From Aralia elata (taxonomy: Eukaryota > Streptophyta > Magnoliopsida > Apiales > Araliaceae): DNA of 64,000 nt. The notes under the pieces are model-generated. The model ran no database searches and was not told the origin of the DNA. It was given only the letters and a program-made list of their open reading frames with translations. The stretch spans positions 69,108,358-69,172,357 of the forward strand of contig CM068377.1 in NCBI GenBank assembly GCA_034770075.1, written 5' to 3'. Positions 21,157-33,497 of this stretch are shown in pieces. The translations under genes and the position numbers were made by a program. Position 1 is the first letter of the stretch. Every line of letters starts with the position of its first letter.

Positions 21157-22975
21157 CGAAAGTAGTATGCACACAAGCTAATCAAATTTGATATGATGTA
21201 GCATATACTTTGTAAGCTTATTCATTTATTAATAAAAGAATTGATTTTCTTAAAAGACATTTTACATTATCTACATAGTTTTGTTATATTAAATGTAATA
21301 AACCCATAGTTTTGAGCAATGCTTTTAGAATCATGATGGTAATCATTCTAATGAGATCTAAATTCTAGATAACTCACAAACTAAAATCGTTCCTAATCGT
21401 TGGATTACTAAAAAAGGGATTAGTGAATCCGGATAGATTAGTACATACGTTGCTTGCTCTTAGGAAGAGGATGATTGATCTCATAATTATTTGTGTAGAG
21501 ACACTAAAGCAAGTATGTAGGTGCTTATTGGAGAATAAGTACACTGAACATGACTCGCTAAGGAATACCTAATGGAGTTTTACTCGCTTGTCAATAAGAA
21601 TTAATCTAGTGATAGTAGTACAAGTGATCCTTGGACTTGAGATCATTATAGTATCTTGTGTATGATGAGTTATACTTTGACATATTCCTTAAGACCTTTA
21701 GGGTATATCAAAGGGTATGATTGGGTATAATAAGTTGTGCATGGAGATAGGTGAATGATCAACAAAGATTCTACCACGTCTAGTAAAAGATGTGAATGTC
21801 CTATGTGTTTCGATAAATGACAACTCAGTAGTCCTTGGCCAAGGCAGAATGAAATTAGAAAGGAGTTTCTAATTTGCATTATTTTGAGTTGTGCATTTGG
21901 GAATTAAAATACATATAATTAAATAAAATAAGACTTGACAGTAAATCCATGTCTTATATTTAATTAGGACATTGTATGGTAGAAGGATTGAATTGTACGG
22001 TAACTATTCACTAAAAGGTTCTTTTGTGATTAATATTGAAATCTATATTATCTGAAAAGTCGTTGATCGCTAAGGGGGCTTACCCTTATTGTAGAATAAA
22101 TATTATTTATTTAAATGAATTAAATAGTTTAATTTATTTATTTAAATAAAATTAGAATTGTTCTAATTGATTTATTCACAACCGGTTTAATATGGAGAAC
22201 CTAAAGGGTCACACCGCAAAAGGAAAATATTTATTTAAGAAGTAAATGACATAATTATAATAATAAGTTAAGTGTATTTAATTTAGTTTATGGAGATAGA
22301 ATAAATTAAATAGCTTAATATTTATTGTTTAATATTTTAGAAATATTAAATACAAATTAATAAGAGGAGTCTTATTATTATTATTATTACTATTACTATT
22401 ATTTAATTCCTAATAGGGATTAGGAATTAATTAATAGAAGTACTCTCTCATGAATTCCTAATTAGATTAGGAGCATAATTAATTAAAGGAGTTTAATTAT
22501 AACAGAAACCATAATCCTAAATAGTTTAGGGGTCGGGTTATTCCTACATCTATAAATAAGAGGAGTCTTATCATAGATTAAGGTTACACACTTTTACATT
22601 AGATTGTGGAGAGTACTTGAAATTTCTATAGAGATAGAAAATAGGGTTTTGCCAATACCCAACTTCTTGAATACCTATTCTTCCTTGGTGGATCACCTCT
22701 AGAGGCCAAACACTTGGGTGGCTAACGTTGATCAAAGGAAGGAATCTCATCGGTGGAATTCGATCACGAAGGACTAGGAGTTGAACTTGTACCCGAGGAA
22801 GCTTTGATATATGAGGGTATAATTCTTAATCTCTATCTCTTTCGTTAATCGATAATTGAACACAAGGAAAGTTCATGGTGATGGTTTGTATAAAAAAATT
22901 TAAAATCCGTTTTATCACGCTTCCGCCCTATTTATGTAATTTGATTGCATGCTTGCATTATATACAAACCTAACA
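21157..22975 (+). repeat. Copia A 5' LTR
   Basis: It begins CGAAAGTAGTATGC, where the other copies have TGAAAG, and ends ACAAACCTAACA. It closely matches 30700-32514 and, reversed, 42539-44346, 48945-50808 and 51684-53497. Confidence 0.9.
22551..22558 (+). promoter_or_regulatory. TATA box of the copia LTR
   Basis: TATAAATA sits in a conserved block (CTATAAATAAGAGGAGTCTT) about 420 bases before the LTR end. It is conserved at 32086-32093 and, on the minus strand, at 42976-42983, 49368-49375 and 52122-52129. It probably sets the start of the element transcript. Confidence 0.65.
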
Positions 22976-22976
22976 G

Positions 22977-22988
22977 TGGTATCAGAGC
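22977..22988 (+). promoter_or_regulatory. Copia A primer-binding site (tRNA-iMet)
   Basis: TGGTATCAGAGC lies one base after the LTR, complementary to the initiator tRNA-Met 3' end. Confidence 0.9.
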
Positions 22989-23084
22989 CTAATCCTTGTG
23001 TTAATTATTGATTGTGATGATTCCATGTATGAATTGATATGCGATACGATCGGATTTTTGGGCTGGAAAATTTTTTGAATCTGC

Positions 23085-23222
23085 ATCGCGGCGCGGCCGC
23101 GCCACTTCCAGTTCATTCTGGAGCACAGCCGCACCCCAACCCAGAAAACGTTTCTGGGGTGCAGCGTGGCCGCACCGCTCCTAGTTTAATTTCGAGCGCG
23201 GCCGCGTCGGTGAGCAGGGTTT
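23085..23222. repeat. GC-rich palindrome island in the copia A leader
   Basis: Words such as GGCGCGGCCGCGCC and GAGCGCGGCCGCG stand out from AT-rich surroundings. GCGTGGCCGCACCGCTC at 23164-23180 matches 15 of 17 bases of the Athila-1 LTR at 19844-19860. The copy B counterpart is 51440-51578. Confidence 0.8.
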
Positions 23223-24138
23223 GAAAATTTTTTGTTTTCTCAATTAACATAAATGGTTTATTTAATTGATAAAAGTTTAAAATAAAGATGTTTATTTTAT
23301 CTGGAATAGGATTTCAGATTGCTAAAATTAAAGGAGCTTAATTTGAATTTGGTTTTTGATTAAAATAAAAGAGTCTATTTTGTTTCAAAACTAAATATTA
23401 GCAAAACTTTTGCCCATTAATTGATATCAATGCATATATGGAATGGTTTTATTATTCATGAGATAAATGTTATTTATTGATACATATAGAGATATGTATG
23501 ATAATAAATAGGGATTGATTATGGACTATTAACCAATGTGTGATTGGAATTATTTTAGAGGATGCTTGAATGTATGGGTTTTTATAAATGGGGCCTGCGT
23601 ACCTCGTCTTATCTAATTTTTCTTAATGTAAATTCTATCTCCCTCCTATGTACTTTCCATTGACTGCTGATCAATGTTTCTATTATAGTAAATAGTTCAT
23701 GTAATAGGATTAGTTAGAATTATTTTGAAGAATTGGAGACAAAGGAGCAAGGAGTGCTTGAAGACCTGTTTGTAATGGAGCCCGGGTTTAAATGTAATAG
23801 TTATATTTAAATTTAATTCTTGCACCCTAGGTTTGACCTTTTGGTTCACTTGGTGGCTCTAGTGAACCAAACTAGAATAAAAGTCCATAATCAATCCGAG
23901 TAGAATATAGTATTCTATATGTGCATGCTTACTATATATATATATTATATATTATCCAACATGCTTCGCATGTTAAATAATATGACGCGTATTTAATATA
24001 TATATATGTGCATGCGCGCTAAATAAGATGAGACTAATAATAATAAACTCCTCAAAGAAATCATATTAAGTCCTAAGCGTTCAAAGATATTTGGAATATC
24101 GAACGTCGCCTTCTAGTATGGTAAAGCAATAGAGTATT

Positions 24139-24457
24139 AAATATTTAATATGAGTTTGTTGTGTCACCACAAGGCAAGTATTAAATATTTAAGATGTTGC
24201 TTTATCACATTTGATGCTTATTAAGGAATTGAACATTACTATTTTGTTGTGTCACCACAAGGACGGTATTTTTCTCTTCACATATATGGAAGTGCTAGGA
24301 TGGACTTAACTTGGATAATTTTGATTCGGATGTGTCACCACTTGATCAAAATAATCTAAGAGGTAAAATACAAAGAGTTACATAGTGATGTAATTGACAA
24401 TAGTTGTCTACCTATTTATTTATATATCGTTTGTTGTGTCACCACAAGGTTATATAC
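24139..24457 (+). repeat. Array of four hairpins with a shared apical motif
   Basis: TTGTTGTGTCACCACAAGG occurs at 24156-24174, 24244-24262 and 24431-24449, and a variant (GATGTGTCACCACTTGATC) near 24330. The core TTGTG-TCAC-CACAA is itself a stem-loop, and at least hairpins 1, 3 and 4 extend into long AT-rich flanking stems with different sequences. Copy B has the same set at about 48030-48360 on the minus strand. Confidence 0.75.
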
Positions 24458-24647
24458 ATTTGAAATGGGATCTTTATTCTCACTAGCAAATCTTTAATTA
24501 GATTTGCCGAACTATATAAATTGAGGGTAATATAGTTTGATGAAAAAGTGAGAGATACCAATTTAAATAAAGACCTAATTTATTTTGATGATTAATAAAA
24601 TGAACGCATGCTAAAATGTTGTCTATTTCACCTGTAGAATTTAAAAA

Positions 24648-25421
24648 ATGTCAAACTCACTATCACTGCGTAGCATACTTGATGCTAACAAACTGATTGG
24701 ACCGAATTACACGGATTGGTTAAGGAATCTGAGAATTGTTCTCACTGTTGAAAAGATTTCTTATGTCCTAAATTCGCCAGTCCCTGCAAATGTTGCAGAA
24801 ACATCCTTTGAGGAAGAGATTGCTACTTTCAGAAAGTGGCAAGATAATGCAATCTTAGCTCAATGCATCATGCTCGCATCCATGAGTAACGAGCTTCAGC
24901 GTCAGCATGAAACTATGGATGCTCCTACTATATTGCTGCACCTCAAAGAGTTGTATGGTGAGCAAAGTAGGACTGCTAGATAACAGATATCTAAGGAGCT
25001 CTTCCGATCTCGTATGACCAAGGGCACTACTGTTGAGACTCATGTCCTTAAGATGATCAATTTGATTGAATAACTTGGACAGCTTGGGTTCATGATGGAT
25101 GGGGAGTTATGTCAAGATTTGATCTTGCAGTCAATCCCGGACACCTTCTCACAATTTGTTGTGAGTTTTCATATGAATAAGTTGGACGTTAGCTTGCCTG
25201 AGTTACTTAACATGCTGAAAACTGCTAAAGGTCACTTCTCATCCAACAAGAACCAAGTCTTATTAGTGGATGATTCTTCCAAGAAAAGGAAGAGGCCCAA
25301 GGTATCTTCTGAAAAGAAGAGAAACAAGAAGGCTAAGGGCAAGGCGAAAAGAAAGGATAAAAAGAAACCTGATCCAGATAGCAAAGGAATTTGCTATCAT
25401 TGCAATAAGCTGAGACACTAG
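24648..25421 (+). pseudogene. Copia A gag (UBN2-type), three nonsense codons
   Basis: The gag/nucleocapsid part starts at ATG 24648 (SLRSILDANKLIGPNYTDWL), typical of plant copia gag in the UBN2 family. It runs in one frame through TAA 24981-24983, a second TAA near 25071 and TAG 25419-25421. A lysine-rich basic stretch precedes a zinc knuckle CYHCNKLRH-x-KRNC, in which the expected Trp codon is the TAG. The frame continues unbroken into protease, as expected of a single gag-pol polyprotein. Loss of function is certain from three stops. Confidence 0.88.
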
Positions 25422-26612
25422 AAGAGGAACTGCAAGGAGTATCTTACGGACCAAAAGAAGCTTGGAGAAGCTTCAACTTCCGATCTAGGTTTGTTCATGA
25501 TTGAAATTAATTTTTCTAAAAGTCAAAATTCTACTTGGGTATTGGATACCGGCTGTAGTTCTCACATATGTAATAATATGCAGGGACTAAGCAGAAGTAG
25601 AAAGCTGAACAAGGATGAAGTCGTCCTACGAGTGGGAAATGAAGCAAAGGTTGCTGCATTAGCTGTAGGGACTTATTGTTTAGCACTGCCTTTGGGCAAG
25701 TTCATTAGTTTAAATAATTGTTATTACGTTCTAACACTCATTAGAGACATTATTTCAATTTTTGTATTGGATATGGATGGTTTTGATATTATAATAAAGA
25801 ACAACAGTTATTATATTTATAATAAAAATGTTTTATATGGTGTTGGCGATCTACTGAATGGACTCTACATACTTGACTTGCATGAAAATATACTTCAAAT
25901 TGAACAAACTAAGAAAAGAAAAAGAGATGATGTTAATTATACCTTTATGTGGCACTGTAAACTCGGTCACATCAATGAAACAAGATTAACCAAGTTGCAT
26001 AAAGATGGGCTTTTAGAGCTATCTGATTTCGAATCATATCCAACTTGTGAATCTTGTCTCATGGGTAAGATGACTAAATCTCCTTTTAGTGGAAAAGGAG
26101 AAAGAGTTACAGAGTTGTTAGCGTTGGTACACACAGACGTATGTGGACCTATGACAATGAATGCACGAGGAGGGTATTCTTATTTTATTACTTTCACTGA
26201 TGATCATGCTAGATTTGGATATGTGTATTTAATGAAATACAAATCTGAATCGTTTGAAAAGTTCAAAGAATTCAGAAGTGAAGTAGAGAAGCAAACTGGT
26301 AAGAGTATTAAGATTCTTCGATCGGATCGAGGAGGTGGATACTTGACCAATGAGTTTCTAAGTTGTCTCAAAGAAAATGGTATAATCTCACAATTGACTC
26401 CACCAGGGACGCCACAATTAAATGGTGTATCTGAAAGCAGAAATCGAACATTGTTGGACATGGTTCGTTCCATGATGAGTTTTCCTGACCTTCTAGTATC
26501 CTTCTGGGTTATGCCCTAGAAACGGCTACATACCTACTTAACAAGGTACCTACGAAATCCGTTCTAAAGACCCCATATGAGATATGGACAGGGAGGAAAC
26601 CAAGTCTGTAAG
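25422..26612 (+). pseudogene. Copia A protease and integrase (C-terminally deleted)
   Basis: The protease active site is WVLDTGCSSHI (Asp 25545-25547). The integrase zinc region is WHCKLGHIN...CESCLMGKM, and the core has HTDVCGP, RSDRGGGY and GVSESRNRT, giving Asp, Asp and Glu. The frame is shifted after FWV, closing at TAG 26517-26519, while another frame continues the integrase (ETATYLLNKVPTKSV...GRKPSL) to about 26612. There it joins mid-RT sequence, so the integrase C-terminus and RT N-terminus are deleted. Confidence 0.88.
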
Positions 26613-26782
26613 CTATAACGATCCATTTAAGGATTGAAGCAAGCTTCTTGAAGATGGAACATCCATTTTGATGAGATAATCAAAAGGTTTGATTTTTTCA
26701 AAAATGAGGATGAACCTTGTGTGTGCAAGAAGGTTAGTGGGAGCGCTGTTTCATTCCTTGTATTATATGTTGATGATATATT
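26613..26782 (+). pseudogene. Copia A RT remnant, left of the solo LTR
   Basis: Frameshifted palm-domain fragment with recognisable LKQASRSWN-like, FDFFKNEDEPCVCKK-like and LYVDDI segments. It is cut by the Tekay solo LTR just after the catalytic YVDD codons (26767-26778). Confidence 0.8.
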
Positions 26783-29710
26783 TGTAACGGACGAATTAAT
26801 TGCGTTGTGATTCTGGGGACAGAATCCTTTTAAGGAGGGAAGGATGTAACGAATGCAATTTTTGTGATTAAATAAAAATATTTATTGAGTTATATAAATA
26901 TTTTTATTAATTTATTTATTGAGTAAAATAAATAATTTATAAGTTATGGTGAAAGAAATTTTTTTAAATGTTATTTGATTGTGATTGGATGTGTTTGTTC
27001 TAATTTAATTTAATAATTAAATTAGATGATTAAATGATTTATTTGAATAAAGAATTTATTTAAATAAGATAATTTATTTGTTGTTATTATTATTGGTTAA
27101 ATGGTACTATTATTTAAGTTGGTAAGGTTTAATTGAATTTATTTAATAATAAGTTCAATTAAATTAAAAGTGTGACAATTAAAACTATATGTTATAATGA
27201 GTTATTAAAATAAATAGAAAGAGTTTTATTTCCATCAAACCAAACAAGGCCTTATGACCTTTGGTTGGAAATAATGAGTTATTTCAATTTTGTTTTGCCA
27301 AACAAGCCTTATGGCTTTTGAATTTTTATAACCGATGGCTTAATTAGAGAATATACGTTATATCAGTTTTTATTTGTTTTTGCTTTTTGCTTGTCAATTG
27401 TTAAGAAGTAAGAAAACACAGAGTTTTGGAGTTCAGAGAAAAGAGAGAGTGAGAATAGAGAGAAAATTAAGAATTGAGAGGTTTGTGAATTAAGAAAGAG
27501 AAGGAAGAGAAGTGCTAAGCTAAGGAATTATATATATAGCTTGAAGGTATAATATCTATTAAGTTTTATTTATAGTTTTGTTTTACTGTATATGTTTTTT
27601 AGTTTCATGTAAGTGAATTGTTTGCTAAAAGCATGAATTAGTTGATGCAATTGTTAGTAATCATGAATTAGATGATTATATGATGATTATAAGTTAGTTT
27701 TAAGGTTTTAATCCATGAAAACATGCTTTGGAGAAGAGTTTGTAATTTTTACAGAGTTTATTTCATGTATGGTATATATGTATGTAATTGGTATTCAAAT
27801 TGGTTGCTAATTGGTAAAATTGAATTTTGATTATGATAATATGATGAAAAATGAAAAGAATGCAAGTAGAAAGGATTAAAATGGTTGAAAGATGAAGTCA
27901 AAGTGTTTAATTTCATTAAAGTGGTTAAAGTATGAATATTTTTCATAAACAGTGAATTTTTGGGTTTTAATTGGTTGATTATGTGTTTATAATGGTTAAA
28001 TTAGCTAGAAATATGTTGGGTAATTGTTTTCTAGCATATTTGATGTCTGGGTAAGTTTAATTATGTATTGGATGGTAGAATTCGGAAAATTTTGGCCAAA
28101 TTTGGTCTAAGTTTTCACTGGTTCGCGAACTGTAGAAGGTGTCAGTCGCGTCTACCGCCCCGGCGGTAAAAATGAGCTAGCAAAATCGTCCCGGCGGCCT
28201 TGTCGCCCTGGCGGCATATTTGAACTATGTTTGTCGCCCCGACGACAGACTCGCCCCGGCGACGGTTTTGTTAAGAATTTCACCGCCCCGGCGGTGGAAC
28301 AGTAATTAAAAAAAATTAAAATTTATTTATTTGTTTTGTGACATTGTTATGTTGCTATGTGCATGTTTAAAACCAATATTAAGGTAATAAATGACCAATG
28401 AGATACCACGAGGGTTGTTAGCATATATTTGTGGAATATTGAATGTCAATCGAGATGGTACAATAAAATAGGATAAGAACGAGACTTTAAATGTATATGA
28501 GTCTGTAATTAATTATCGTTATCGTTTTGTAATCAAAATGTATAGGGTAATTAAGGGACGTGCATTATTTGAATCTGTAATCTACGCTCGAGGCAAGTTT
28601 TTCCACCCTTAATCTTATTATTTCGTTTGAAGCAAGTTCCTTATCTCAATTTATTACTTTTACGTTGAGCAAGTTCCTTCCTTAAACTTGTTATTTCATT
28701 TAAAGCAAGTTAATTTTCATTGAGCAAGATTATAAACCTTAGCTTATTGTTATTCAAGCAAGGTTGCTATCATGATTAAGAGCTAAAGCTTTATTCCAGT
28801 TATTTATTGTTCGATCATTGATCATTATTCAAACTTGGAATAGAATTTTTATTGTACAAACTTTATTGATGAATCAATTGTTTAGTGACTAGCAAACCCT
28901 TATTGATTCAGCTAGTCCTTAGTTGATGAGCGTTCTAAAGACTTAAAATATTTTAAAATCTTTCCAAACCAAGTTTCCTTTTGGTACAGATTCTGATGCT
29001 AAACTGAGATGAACAACCCTAAATAGGGGATTAATTACGCGACAACGTTAAAATGTTTGTGCACAATACATTGTACAAAGGGCTGATCCCCCTGAGTACG
29101 AGATGGATGGTCCATAGTCTATAAGACTGTTAAAGGTTACGATAGAAATACTTGATAACCTAGGACATAGTTCGAGGTCTTGTGACCCTCAGATACACTT
29201 TTAATCCTGAATCTATATTCAGTTCTTGAGCTAAGTTTTCTATTGAGATTTCAGATCTTGACTAGTTATTGATTGAAATTAGAAAAACTATTATATCTTT
29301 GTTGAAATCTACTTCATTAGTTTTTCAATTGTTATTGTTATCACACTTGTGGGCAATTGTTTGCTCACTCTTGCACTAAAACATTGCAGCTAAAACTGAG
29401 AAATCGGACGAGCCGTCCACAAGCAAAGGCAAGGGCAAGATGCCAAAGTAGCAAGAGATTTATTATTCACTTGATGTTTATTTATAACAAAGACTTATTT
29501 AATATTATGTTTTATTCCGCATTGATGTAATAGAGGTTAGATAACCTGGGATTTGTTTATTTAAGAGATTTGTGATGTAACCCTTTTTGTGGGAAGATGT
29601 TTCATTCAGTTTAATTATGTTATCTTTAACATGGGTAGTTAGTCTTGAATGTATGGCATAGTGAACACCAAATCTGTGGAGTTGAAGTACCCGGATTTGG
29701 GGGTGTCACA
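26783..29710 (+). mobile_element. Solo LTR of a Tekay-like element inside copia A
   Basis: It starts TGTAACGG and ends GGGGGTGTCACA, flanked by perfect TSDs ATATT (26778-26782 and 29711-29715). It is homologous to the Tekay LTRs at 42237-56039 and 61880-64000, but its left end extends 62 bases further and contains a PPT-like AAGGAGGGAAGGA (26832-26844). A GC-rich island is at 28130-28310. Solo status implies recombination between two LTRs. No coding sequence inside is credible. Confidence 0.9.
28590..28780. repeat. Degenerate tandem repeat (about 40-45 bp) in the Tekay LTR
   Basis: GCAAGTT-containing units with CTTATTATTTCGTT-like spacers recur four to five times; homologous arrays lie at about 55010-55210 and 63645-63845. 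The period is irregular. Confidence 0.5.
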
Positions 29711-30679
29711 ATATTACTAATAGGGAATGATGTTCCTATGCTACAGTCGATCAAAATTTGGTTATCTAAACACTTCTCCATGAAGGACTTGGGTGAGGCA
29801 TCCTATATTTTGGGGATAAAGATCTATAGAGATAGATCTAAAAGGATGCTTGGCTTGACCCAAGGAAAGTACATTGACTCGAAGCTAAAAAGGTTTAGCA
29901 TGGAAGATTCCAAGAGAGGTCTTATGCCGATGAGCCATTGAATACATCTCTCCAAAAAACAGGCCCCAAAGACACCTGAGGAGAGAGACTGAATGAGTAA
30001 GATTCCTTATGCTTTAGCAATAGGATCTATCATGTACGGTATGATATGTACTAGACTAGATGTCGCTCATGCACTTAGTGTAACAAGCAGATATCAGTCG
30101 AATCCAGGAGAAGAGCACTGGAACGCAGTGAAAAACATCCTAAAGTACTTAAGAAGAACTAAGGATGTATTTTTTGTCTACGGTGGGTCTGAATTGAAAC
30201 TAGAGGGCTATACAGACTCAATTTTTCAAACGGACCAAGATGACATTAAATCCGTTTCAGGGTATGTGTTTACCCTAAACGGTGGCGCAGTGAGTTGGAA
30301 GAGTTCCAAGCAGCAAATAGTTGTTGATTCAGTGATAGAGGCAGAGTACATAGCTGCAAGTGAAGCTGCAAAGGAAGCTGTTTGGATGAAGAAGTTAATA
30401 ACTGAACTTGGAGTGGTTCTTAGCATTAGAGGAGATGTACCTTTATTATGTGACAACACCGGAGCTGTTACGCAGGCTAAGGAACCTAGGTCTCATCAGA
30501 AATCCAAACACGTATTGCGGCGGTTTCATTTGATTAGAGAGGTCATTGAAAGAGGAGATGTCACCCTGGAACGTGTGGACTCCCAAGACAACATTGCAGA
30601 TCCATTTACTAAAGCATTAACACAACAGCAATTTGATCGTCACTTAGAGAAGATGGGTATTAGATACCATGGCGATTAG
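29711..30679 (+). pseudogene. Copia A RT C-terminus and RNase H
   Basis: This continues RT directly after the solo LTR (LLIGNDVPMLQSIKIWL, FSMKDLGEASYILGIKI). TGA codons at 29939-29941 and 29990-29992 interrupt it, then an intact stretch holds the thumb (LAIGSIMYGMICTRLDV) and RNase H: EGYTDSIF (Asp), SVIEAEYIA (Glu), LLCDNTGAV (Asp) and DNIADPFTKAL (Asp). The frame ends at TAG 30677-30679, 20 bases before the 3' LTR, as is usual in copia elements. Confidence 0.9.
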
Positions 30680-30699
30680 CTTTAGTGCAAGTGGAAGAT
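30680..30699 (+). promoter_or_regulatory. Copia A polypurine tract
   Basis: AAGTGGAAGAT lies immediately before the LTR; copy B has the reverse complement of a GGGAGAT version at 44347-44358. Confidence 0.7.
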
Positions 30700-32514
30700 T
30701 GAAAGTAGTATGCACACAAGCCAATCATATTTGATATGATGTAGCATATACTTTGTAATCTTATTCATTTATTAATAAAAGAATTGATTTTCTTAAAAGG
30801 CATTTTACATTATCTACATAGTGCTGTTATATTAAATGTGATAAACCCATAGTTTTGAGCAATGCTTTTAGAATCATGATGGTGATCATGCTAATGAGAT
30901 CTAAATTCTAGATAGCTTACAAACTAAAATCGTTCCTAATCGTTGGATTACTAAAAAGGGGATTAGTGAATCCGGATAGATTAGTACATACGTTGCTTGC
31001 TCTTAGGAAGAGGATGATTGATCTCATAATCATTTGTGTGGAGACACTAAAGCAAGTATGTAGGTGCTTATTGGAGAATAAGTACACTGAACGTGACTCG
31101 ATAAGGAATACCTAATGGAGTTTTACTCGCTTGTCAATAAGAATTCCTCTAGTGATAGTAGTACAAGTGATCCTTGGACTTGAGATCATCATAGTATCTT
31201 GTGGATGATGAGTTATACTTTGACATGTCCCTTAAGACCTTTAGGGTATATCAAAGGGTATGATTGGGTATAATAAGTTGTGCACAGATATATGTGAATG
31301 ATCAACAAAGAATCTACCATGTCTAGTAAAAGATGTGAATTCCTATGTGAGTCGATAAATGACAACTCAGTAGTCCTTGGCCAAGGCAGAATGAAATTAG
31401 AAAGGAGTTTCTAATTTGCATTATTTAGAGTTGTGCATTTGGGAATCGAAATACATATAATTAAATGAAATAAGACTTGACTGTAAATCCATGTCTTATA
31501 TTTAATTGGGACATTGTATGGTAGAAGGATTGAATTGTACAGTAACTATTCACTGAAAGGTTCTTTTGTGATTAGTGTTGAAATCTATATTATCTAGAAA
31601 GTCGTTGATCGCTAAGGGGGCTTACCCTTATTGTAGAATAAATATTATTTATTTAAATGAATTAAATAGTTTAATTTATTGATTTAAATAAGATTAGAAT
31701 TGTTCTAATTGATTTATTCACAACCGGTTTAATATGGAGAACCTAAAGGGTCACACCACAAAAGAAAAATATTTATTTAAGAAGTAAATGGCATAATTGT
31801 AATAATAAGTTATATTTAATTTACTCTATGGACATAGAATAAATTAAATAGCTTAATATTTATTATTTAATATTTTAGAAATATTAAATACAAATTAATA
31901 AGAGGAGTCTTATTATTGTTATTACTATTACTATTATTTAATTCCTAATAGGGATTGAGAATTAATTAATAGAAGTACTCCCTCATGAATTCCTAATCGG
32001 ATTTGGAGCATAATTAATTAAAGGAGTTTAATTATAATAGAAACCATAATCCTAAATAGTTTATGGGTCGAGTTATTCCTACATCTATAAATAAGAGGAG
32101 TCTTATCATAGAATAAGGTTACACACTCTTGCATTAGATTGTGGAGAGTACTTGCAATTTCTATAGAGATAGAAATTAGGGTTTTGTCAATACCCAACTT
32201 CTTGAATACCTATTCTTCCTTGGTGGATCACCTCTAGAGGCCAAACACTTGGGTGGCTAACGTTGATCAAAGGAAGGAATCTCATCGGTGGAATTCGAGG
32301 AGAACACGAAGGACTAGGAGTTGAACTTGTACCCGAGGAAGCTTTGATCTATGAGGGTATAATTCTTAATCTCTATCTCTTTCGTTAATCGATAATTAAA
32401 CACATGGAAAGATCATGGTGATGGTTTGTATGAAAAATTTAAAATCCGTTGTATCACGCTTCCGCCCTATTTATGTAATTTGATTGCATGCTTGTGTTAT
32501 ATACAAACCTAACA
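30700..32514 (+). repeat. Copia A 3' LTR
   Basis: TGAAAGTAGTATGC...ACAAACCTAACA, colinear with the 5' LTR apart from scattered substitutions and small indels. Confidence 0.92.
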
Positions 32515-33497
32515 CTTTACCTCCCTCCCTGCGATTGCTTTTTCTGACATACCTTTTCTCAACAACCTTTTTCAACCAAAATCTTCCTATCTCCGCTCAA
32601 CAATGGCAAACTCCACCCATCACACTAACACCCCCACTGCCTAAACCACAACTGATTCCAACCTTTCTCTAGCCCAAACCCCCAACCAAGCCTCATCCGA
32701 AATCGTCCCAACCACCACCACTATTAACCCCCAAAACACCATTACCACTGCCATCAACTCCCAAGAAACTTCCTCTTCCACCACCCCATCACCGATCCAA
32801 ACCGAGGTTGAAATCCCTATACAAAAAATGCAACGAGAATACTCATTTGAGAAATCATTCACCCATATCAACACCAGATCCTCCATCAACAAACAAACCT
32901 TCTAAGACATCCACCAACAATACCGTATGCCCCCTATGCACGAGCTCCAAGTGCCAAACCTAGATGAAATGATGTACCACCGTCGTGATGGTTGGACCGT
33001 CGTCTCCCTTTACGCCTTAAGGTACGGAATCCGATTCTCATTCCACGCATTCATCATCACTTTCCCTGAATTCGTCGGAGTTAGATTCGCCCAACTCGTG
33101 TCGAACTCTTTTATCCATCTCATTTACTTTATTGCCTTCTACCACAAATGTGGTGTTCCTCCCACTATTGATTTCTTCTTTACACTATTCGCCCTATGAC
33201 GCTCCAAAGAACCAGGGTTCCGCCAAATAAACAAACAACCAAACAAAGCCGCCCAGAAACGATCATTGATGAAAACTCCAACCAACAACAAGGGATGACA
33301 CTCCCTCTCATTCTTTATCCAAGGACCCGATACCGAGACACTTCCAGACTGGGCCGAAGCCTCAAGGATAACCGTTGTGTTTGATAAATTCACCCAAAGC
33401 CGAGCCGAAAAGCTGGCACTTCTCATCGCTAGGATGCCCAAAGAATAATGGAGTATGGATCTCCTAAACGATCAGACTTGGCTGTTCAACCATAACT

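Larger units (their letters stand above)
22989..24647 (+). promoter_or_regulatory. Long structured leader of copia A
   Basis: About 1.66 kb without credible ORFs. It holds a GC-rich island with NotI-like palindromes (23085-23222), an AT-flanked hairpin AACATGC-TTC-GCATGTT (23949-23983) and four hairpins with the apex TTGTGTCACCACAA or a variant (24139-24457). The same parts are present in copy B. Confidence 0.7.
21157..32514 (+). mobile_element. Copia copy A: Ty1/copia element with internal deletion and nested solo LTR
   Basis: LTRs are about 1.8 kb, PBS is the tRNA-iMet type, and the domain order gag, protease, integrase, RT, RNase H is diagnostic of Ty1/copia. It is disabled by nonsense codons, a deletion joining integrase to mid-RT near 26612, and a Tekay solo LTR in the RT. 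No clean 5-bp TSD is visible: the left flank is ATCTT and the right CTTTA. Confidence 0.9.

Noticed and set aside
20976..21191. 71-codon ORF near the copia A left end
   Set aside because: It crosses into the LTR, has no recognisable domain and no upstream gene structure.
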